From the NCBI GenBank assembly GCA_964434165.1, contig CAYSUS010000071.1, positions 1 through 36,450 of the forward strand: a DNA stretch of 36,450 nt, written 5' to 3'. Each line of letters opens with the position of its first letter. The first letter of the stretch is position 1. This DNA is from CAYSUS01 sp964434165. Its GTDB lineage: Bacteria; Planctomycetota; Planctomycetia; Pirellulales; Thermoguttaceae. The notes under the pieces are model-generated. The model was given only the letters and a program-made list of their open reading frames with translations, ran no database searches and was not told the DNA's origin. Shown piece after piece: positions 31,421 through 36,450 of the stretch. The translations under genes were made by a program, and so were the position numbers.

Positions 31421-34400
31421 TCACTCCCCGGCCGCCACGGCCCTCGCGTCGTCGGCTTCCACCACCACGCGAAAGCCCACCGTATAGGCCCGCTGGTGCG
31501 GCTGGTAGCGCCAGCGCGAGGCGCTGGTGACGAAGCGCAGGGTGTCGTTCCATGAGCCGCCGCGCACGACCTTGGGGCCGAGGGTGCGAGGGTCATCGCG
31601 CCCGTCCCCCGGGTTGTACGGGAAGGGCCGGTAGGTCGTCAAGCACCACTCGGCCACGTTGCCGTGCATGTCCAACAGTCCCCAGGCGTTGGGCTCGAAG
31701 CGCCCGCCGGGGCCGGTGAAGCTCACGCGGTCGTGGTACCCCGGCTCGGCGCGGCCGTGGTTCCAGCGGCGCTGCCCCTCGTCGGCGATGTTGGCAAACG
31801 GCTTCATGCCCGGCGCGTAGTCGCCGACGTAGAAGTCCGTGCCGGTGCCGGCCCGGCAGGCCCACTCCCACTGGGCCTCGGTCGGGAGCGTCACCCGGCG
31901 TCCCGTCTTCTGCGAGAGCCACTCGCAGAAGGCCAGGGCCCGGTGCCAGGTGATGCGCACGACAGGCTGGTCGGGCTTGTTGATCGGCGTGCCGCGGTTG
32001 CTGCGGTCTTTCCAGCGGCCCTCGGCATAAGCGCTGTCGTGGGTGGCATCGAACTGCGCGTACTGCCGGTTGGTCACCTCCATGCGGCCCAGGTAGAACG
32101 GCCTGTCGATGGCCGCCACGGCCTGGGGCCGCTCGTCGGGGAACTGGTCGGCCGCGCCCATCACGAACCGCCCGGCCGGGACGAGCACCAGCGACATGGC
32201 CACCCCGTCGCCCAGGTCGAGCTCCATCTCGGGCGGCCCCGCCGCCTGCTGCATCGCTCTGGCCGCTTCCGGCTCGAGGGGCCACTGGTCGAGGGTCAGC
32301 TCGGCGGGGGCCTGCCGGATCGGCTTGGGGGCCTGGAACTCGGCGATCGGCAGAAGCGGCAGGGGCTCCTCGTCGCGGTCGTCGATGGCCGCGTAGAGCG
32401 CCTTGTACTTCACGCGGCGCTCGACCTGGTCGTCCTTGGGCGGCCGGTGGCTCTCGCGCCAGTTGGCCGGGTAGGGGACGTTGAAGTCGATCCAGGTGTA
32501 AAGCCGCTCCCAGTCCTCGCGCGAGAGCTCCACGTGGTAGTGCCCCTTCTTGAGCAACTGCACCAGGTGGCTCGTGTCGGCCTCGTACTCGGCGGGGACG
32601 GGCATGTGGTAGTCGGCCTCGTAGCCCGCCCGTCGCACGTATTTCTGAAGCTCCACGTAGGCCGGGCTGTACGGCCCGTCGAAGTCCTTGTGGAGCCGCT
32701 TGGCGCGGAAGTCGATCGTCGTCGAACGGCCGTCGCTCGCGGTGTAGGTCTTGCCGTGGTGGCAGCCCACGCAGCGGCGGTCGAGCACCGGCTGCACCTC
32801 GCGGTCGAAGCTGAAGCCGCGCACGGGGCCGTGCCACGGCTCGATCTCGTCGGGCCGGCGCGAAACGGCCGCCGCCGCGTAGCGATGCGGCGGCGCGTCG
32901 TTCTGCCGCTCGTGGCAACCCACGCACGAGGCCACCTCGCCGGGCATGGCCGTGTACCAGCTCCGCATCCCCTGCTGGGCCTTGCCCTCGGCGTCGAGCG
33001 GCTGCACGAAGATCGGCGTGTTGGCCGGCACGCGGAACAGGGCCGAGCCGTCCTCGCGGACCGGCACGGTGCCGAGGATCTTCTTCACGTCCCAGCCCCC
33101 TTCGAGCGAGGAGGCCGCCGTGTCGCCGTTACCCGCGAACCGGTAGTGATGTGAGCCCACGCGCAGGGCCTTGATCGAGCCGCGGGGATAGCCCTCCAGG
33201 CCCGGGCCGGAATACACGTCGGCCATGTAGATCGTGGCGTCGTCACGGTCCGCATTGACCTGCGAAGGGATGACCGGCGGCTCGGGCCGCGGCACCAGCG
33301 GGATCGGCGTCATGTAGCCGCCCTTGAGGATCGGCGTCATGTTGTCGAACACGTCCACGAGGTACAGGTCCCACGTGGACCACGGGTCCATCTGCACGCA
33401 GGCGAGGAAGTACTTGCCCGCCCCGGCGTGGGTGACCGGCTCGGCCAGCGGGTAGGGGGCGGCGAACCGCGGCCAGACGTCGGAGACCAGCTGGTCCTTG
33501 ATCACCGGCTCGACCGGCTTGCCGTAGCCGGGGATCTTCTGGATCGCGCCGTCGGCCTCGTGCCGGCCGCGGGCCGGATCGAGCAGCACGAGCTCGCCCA
33601 CGCGCGAGACGCCGTGATGCCCCGAGACCACGCACACGACCATCGTCGGGTGGCCCGGGATCGGACGCGGCCAGTACATGGCGTTGGGCCAGTAGCTGTT
33701 GCTGCCGTAGTACTCCATTTGGCCCGTGCCGTCCGGGTTCATGCGGAACAAGAGCCGGCTGAAGTAGTGCGGCGTGTCGGTGTATTCCCAGCGGGTGTAG
33801 AGCACGCGCCCGTCGTTCAGCAGGGTGGGATTCCAGTTGTGGTCCTGGTCGAAGGCCACGCGACGCTCGTTGGTGCCGTCGGCGTCCATGATGTGCAGGT
33901 TGCCCACGTTGGCCCCGCCCGTGCACGGCACGGCCTGCTCGCAGGCGTTGGAAACGCAGCAGATCCTGCCGTCCGGCAGGTAGCAGGCGTCGTAGTGGGT
34001 CACGGGCGGGTCCTCGGCCGAGACGCGGCGCAGGTCCGTGCCGTCCACGTCGATCTCCCACACGGCCTGGCCGTCGGAGAACAGCAGGCGCTGGGCGTCC
34101 CAGTGCAGGTCCATGTCGCTGACGCGCCCCGAGTGGATCGTGGTCACCTCGCCGTCGGGCCGCACCGGCGAGAGGACGACGATCTGGCTGCCCAGCGAGT
34201 TGGCCCCGTTCCAGTTCGAGGCGAAGCGGCTGCCGCCGCGGACCAGCAGGAGCTTGTCGAAGTCGAGAAGCGGGTTGGCCAGGAGAATCTCCGAGCCGGC
34301 CTTCTCGACGTCGGCGGCCAGGTCGCTCCACGCGTCGAAGGCCGCGTCGCGGCCGGAGAGGAGCCGCTCCCAGGCCGAGCCGGTGCGCTGCTGGAGGGCG

Positions 34401-36256
34401 TCGACGCGGGCGAGGTACTCAGAAGCCTTGGGGTAACGGGCGGCGAACGTCTCGCGCTGGTCCTCCACGGCCAGGCGCAGCGAACGGATCCTGCCGCTGA
34501 TGGCGATCGCCTCCTCGAGCATGCAAGTCTGGTGGTACGCGCCCCGCAGGGCGTCCAGATCGATCTCCTCCGACTTGCCTGACGGCCGGCGCTCGGCCAG
34601 CCACGCGTCGAGCCGCTCGCGCCGCGGGGCGATCGCCTCGGCCTTCACGCCGGACTCGGAGGCGAGCTCCTCCTCCACCCGGCCCATGCGCGTGCGGAGC
34701 GCCGACGCGTAGCGGCGGCGAAGAAACGCCTCGCTACAGCCCGGGACGAAGGCCTCCAGATCGCGTCCCGTGGGATTGAACCAGATGCGATCCGCGGCCT
34801 CCCAGCGCATCTCGGCCTGCGCCTGGGGCGCGGGGAAGGCTTCGCGGACCTGGTCGAAGAGCGACCGGCGGCGGTTCCTGCGATTGCCCTCGTCGCCGGC
34901 GCCGGGCCTGGCTGCGTTCGGCTGGGGCAGGACGCACAAGCGCAGCCGGCCCTGGCGGTCGGGCCGAAGCTGCACGAGGAGCTCGTGGCGCCCGGCGTCG
35001 CTCTGCCAGTGGTCGGCGCGGCGGATCTCGCCGAAGGGCCCGTGGGTCGGAAACCCCCGACCCTCGGGCAGGATCCACGCCGAGCCCTGGTCCGCGTTGA
35101 TCGACAAGGCGAAGTCCCTGCTGCGATTGTCCAGCGGCCGTTCCACGAGGACCTCGCGGCAGAGGAACAAGGTGTCGTCGCGCGCGGCGCCCGCCTGGGG
35201 AGTGAGATCCACGACCTGCCAGTCCTCGAGGTCCTCGCGCCGGGTCCAGCGCAGCTCCTTGCCTTCGTCGTCGCGCACCGGCTTGCGAACGTCGATCGAC
35301 TTCGACTCGCGCAGGGACTTGGCCGCCTGGCCGTTGCTGGACACGGGCCCCAGCACGTGCCACGGGCCGAACTGCACGACGAAGTCGAACATGGCCAGGC
35401 GGTCCTGGAGGGCCTCCCAGCGATAGATGGCCTCGCGGCTGGCGAGCATCGTCTCCTGCCACGTGGCCTTCTGGACCAGCTCCGGCTCCTTGGGCGCCTT
35501 TTCCACAGCCTCGCGATGGGCGATCTCCTCGCGCGTGGGCAGCAACACGTCGTCCCTGGTGCCCAGCACCTCCAGCTCGATCACGGCCGTGGAGCTGTCG
35601 GCCTTGCTCTTCGTCTTGCCGGGCTCGCCGGCCTTGGAGCCGTAGGTCTGCCAGATGCGAAACTGCACCCAATCGACCTTCTCCGGCACCAGGGGCCGGC
35701 CGTCCTCGTGGGCGAAGTAGCCGTGGAGGCCCCCGCGATCGTTGCCCACGATGGTCGGGCCCGTGGTCAGGTGCGGCTCCCTGGGCCACTTCGGCTCCTC
35801 GCCCGGCTTGCCGCTGCCATCAGCGAAGCGGACCTCGAAGTCCTGGTTCGCCCGGGCGTCCCAGTTGAAGGTGAACACGCCGACCTGGGTGACGGCCTTG
35901 GGCTCGCCGAGATAGTAGGAAAGCACCGTGGGCGTGCCGCTGATCATGCAACGGCCCTGGCCGCCCGCCTCGCCGGCCCGGCTGTCGGTCAGCAGCCGCG
36001 GGTGGGACGCGCCCCGGTCGCCCTGCACGTGCAGCCGGACCTTCCTCCGCGCCACGAGGTTGCGGGGCCCGCCCCGGACGATTCGCTCGGCGAATCGGGC
36101 GAACGCCTCCTCGCTCGTGTCCCAGGCCTCGGTTCTCAGCGGCGGGGCCGCGTCGGCCGATTGGGCCCGGCACAAACCGGGCGCCGCCGCGCTGCATAGC
36201 AGGCCGACCGGCAGAACGAGCCAAAGTGGGCGGAGCAAAGCGACTCCCGTTCGCAT
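31421..36256 (-). CDS. Giant exported HzsA-like / c-type cytochrome / SUMF1-like fusion
   Basis: A 1611-aa protein. I start at the ATG at 36256 (MRTGVALLRPLWLVLPVGLL, a signal peptide) with GGAG 9 bases upstream; the frame extends 42 codons further but without coding character. Order of parts: a discoidin-like beta domain (about 85-235), a beta/helical region with coiled coil (to about 670), a TolB-like propeller (about 680-1050; NLHIMDADGTNERRVAF, VLYTRWEYTDTPHYF) that recalls the middle domain of hydrazine synthase alpha and HzsA-related planctomycete proteins, two heme-c sites (C1111VGCH1115 and C1162VGCHH) and a SUMF1/FGE-like domain (about 1345-1600; VPAGRFVMG, LPTEAQWEWACRAG, GNVAEWCL, VVRGGSW). 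The SUMF1 part lacks active-site cysteines after GGSW, so it is probably structural. Substrate and redox partner are unknown. Confidence 0.85.
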   Translation of the reverse strand: MRTGVALLRPLWLVLPVGLLCSAAAPGLCRAQSADAAPPLRTEAWDTSEEAFARFAERIVRGGPRNLVARRKVRLHVQGDRGASHPRLLTDSRAGEAGGQGRCMISGTPTVLSYYLGEPKAVTQVGVFTFNWDARANQDFEVRFADGSGKPGEEPKWPREPHLTTGPTIVGNDRGGLHGYFAHEDGRPLVPEKVDWVQFRIWQTYGSKAGEPGKTKSKADSSTAVIELEVLGTRDDVLLPTREEIAHREAVEKAPKEPELVQKATWQETMLASREAIYRWEALQDRLAMFDFVVQFGPWHVLGPVSSNGQAAKSLRESKSIDVRKPVRDDEGKELRWTRREDLEDWQVVDLTPQAGAARDDTLFLCREVLVERPLDNRSRDFALSINADQGSAWILPEGRGFPTHGPFGEIRRADHWQSDAGRHELLVQLRPDRQGRLRLCVLPQPNAARPGAGDEGNRRNRRRSLFDQVREAFPAPQAQAEMRWEAADRIWFNPTGRDLEAFVPGCSEAFLRRRYASALRTRMGRVEEELASESGVKAEAIAPRRERLDAWLAERRPSGKSEEIDLDALRGAYHQTCMLEEAIAISGRIRSLRLAVEDQRETFAARYPKASEYLARVDALQQRTGSAWERLLSGRDAAFDAWSDLAADVEKAGSEILLANPLLDFDKLLLVRGGSRFASNWNGANSLGSQIVVLSPVRPDGEVTTIHSGRVSDMDLHWDAQRLLFSDGQAVWEIDVDGTDLRRVSAEDPPVTHYDACYLPDGRICCVSNACEQAVPCTGGANVGNLHIMDADGTNERRVAFDQDHNWNPTLLNDGRVLYTRWEYTDTPHYFSRLLFRMNPDGTGQMEYYGSNSYWPNAMYWPRPIPGHPTMVVCVVSGHHGVSRVGELVLLDPARGRHEADGAIQKIPGYGKPVEPVIKDQLVSDVWPRFAAPYPLAEPVTHAGAGKYFLACVQMDPWSTWDLYLVDVFDNMTPILKGGYMTPIPLVPRPEPPVIPSQVNADRDDATIYMADVYSGPGLEGYPRGSIKALRVGSHHYRFAGNGDTAASSLEGGWDVKKILGTVPVREDGSALFRVPANTPIFVQPLDAEGKAQQGMRSWYTAMPGEVASCVGCHERQNDAPPHRYAAAAVSRRPDEIEPWHGPVRGFSFDREVQPVLDRRCVGCHHGKTYTASDGRSTTIDFRAKRLHKDFDGPYSPAYVELQKYVRRAGYEADYHMPVPAEYEADTSHLVQLLKKGHYHVELSREDWERLYTWIDFNVPYPANWRESHRPPKDDQVERRVKYKALYAAIDDRDEEPLPLLPIAEFQAPKPIRQAPAELTLDQWPLEPEAARAMQQAAGPPEMELDLGDGVAMSLVLVPAGRFVMGAADQFPDERPQAVAAIDRPFYLGRMEVTNRQYAQFDATHDSAYAEGRWKDRSNRGTPINKPDQPVVRITWHRALAFCEWLSQKTGRRVTLPTEAQWEWACRAGTGTDFYVGDYAPGMKPFANIADEGQRRWNHGRAEPGYHDRVSFTGPGGRFEPNAWGLLDMHGNVAEWCLTTYRPFPYNPGDGRDDPRTLGPKVVRGGSWNDTLRFVTSASRWRYQPHQRAYTVGFRVVVEADDARAVAAGE

Positions 36257-36450
36257 GACATCAGACTCCGTGGCGGGCTGGTGGGGATGAAGATCGGGCG
36301 GCGGGTGCCGCAGTCGCCCAGGGCGTGTCGGAAGGCAGGGAGGATCGAACTCCAGTATAACGGCGCGCCACAGCGGCCGCACGAGTCGCGTGGGGCTCTG
36401 CCGAGGGGGATCGCGCCCGACCGTTGGCGCGCCCGGCGATCGAGGCTTCG

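Noticed and set aside
31421..32220. SUMF1-like domain as the maturase of the nearby sulfatase
   Set aside because: The cysteine pair needed by aerobic formylglycine-generating enzymes is absent after the GGSW motif, and the protein is exported with heme domains.

Overview
The window is GC-rich bacterial DNA that looks like a draft planctomycete genome (Planctomycetota, possibly Pirellulales-like). The evidence is the gene content: an exported sulfatase, an exported methyltransferase-like/PQQ-propeller fusion, a YVTN-propeller c-type cytochrome, a giant HzsA-like/cytochrome/SUMF1 fusion, two GH57 enzymes, and repeat-littered intergenic DNA. A run of 10 N at 22018-22027 marks an assembly gap. 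The taxonomic call is inference.

Layout. 1-1549: a tRNA-Gly(CCC) with a tyrosine recombinase just past its 3' end and the C-terminal stub of a second recombinase beyond it, which looks like the edge of an integrated element leaving the window on the left. 1701-2563: two tandem bacteriohemerythrins. 2890-7768: an exported sulfatase and the methyltransferase-like/PQQ protein. 7812-8969: a NifS/IscS-type cysteine desulfurase. 9349-11345: a coupled pair encoding a permuted NlpC/P60-like hydrolase and an exported trypsin-like protease with coiled coil and membrane anchor. 11475-12275: panB.

12431-17690 is the most interesting region. On the minus strand, a 627-aa helical protein, a winged-helix plus SWIM zinc-finger protein (4-base overlap with the first), a 497-bp structured gap and a retron-type reverse transcriptase (NAxxH and YADD motifs) form one operon behind a recognisable promoter. 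I read it as a three-protein retron-like system, probably anti-phage, with its non-coding RNA in the gap between the SWIM gene and the RT. From memory, a SWIM-containing retron class has been catalogued (type XIII in the Mestre scheme), so the architecture may not be wholly new, but the RNA and mechanism look open.

18067-22641: a YVTN/c-type cytochrome behind a promoter that overlaps an inverted repeat, a graveyard of gene fragments (RHS repeat, winged-helix regulator), an AroE-like protein with altered active-site residues, and a membrane protein broken by the N gap. 22998-30327: a plus-strand carbohydrate cluster of glgA, a GH57 amylopullulanase-like enzyme, a GalT-like nucleotidylyltransferase and a GH57 4-alpha-glucanotransferase/amylase, fitting storage-glucan synthesis and turnover. 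30436-36256, minus strand: a PPK2 polyphosphate kinase and the giant HzsA-like/cytochrome/SUMF1 protein.

Intergenic DNA repeatedly holds short hairpins and shared words typical of dispersed repeats. No CRISPR array, rRNA or clear insertion sequence is visible.
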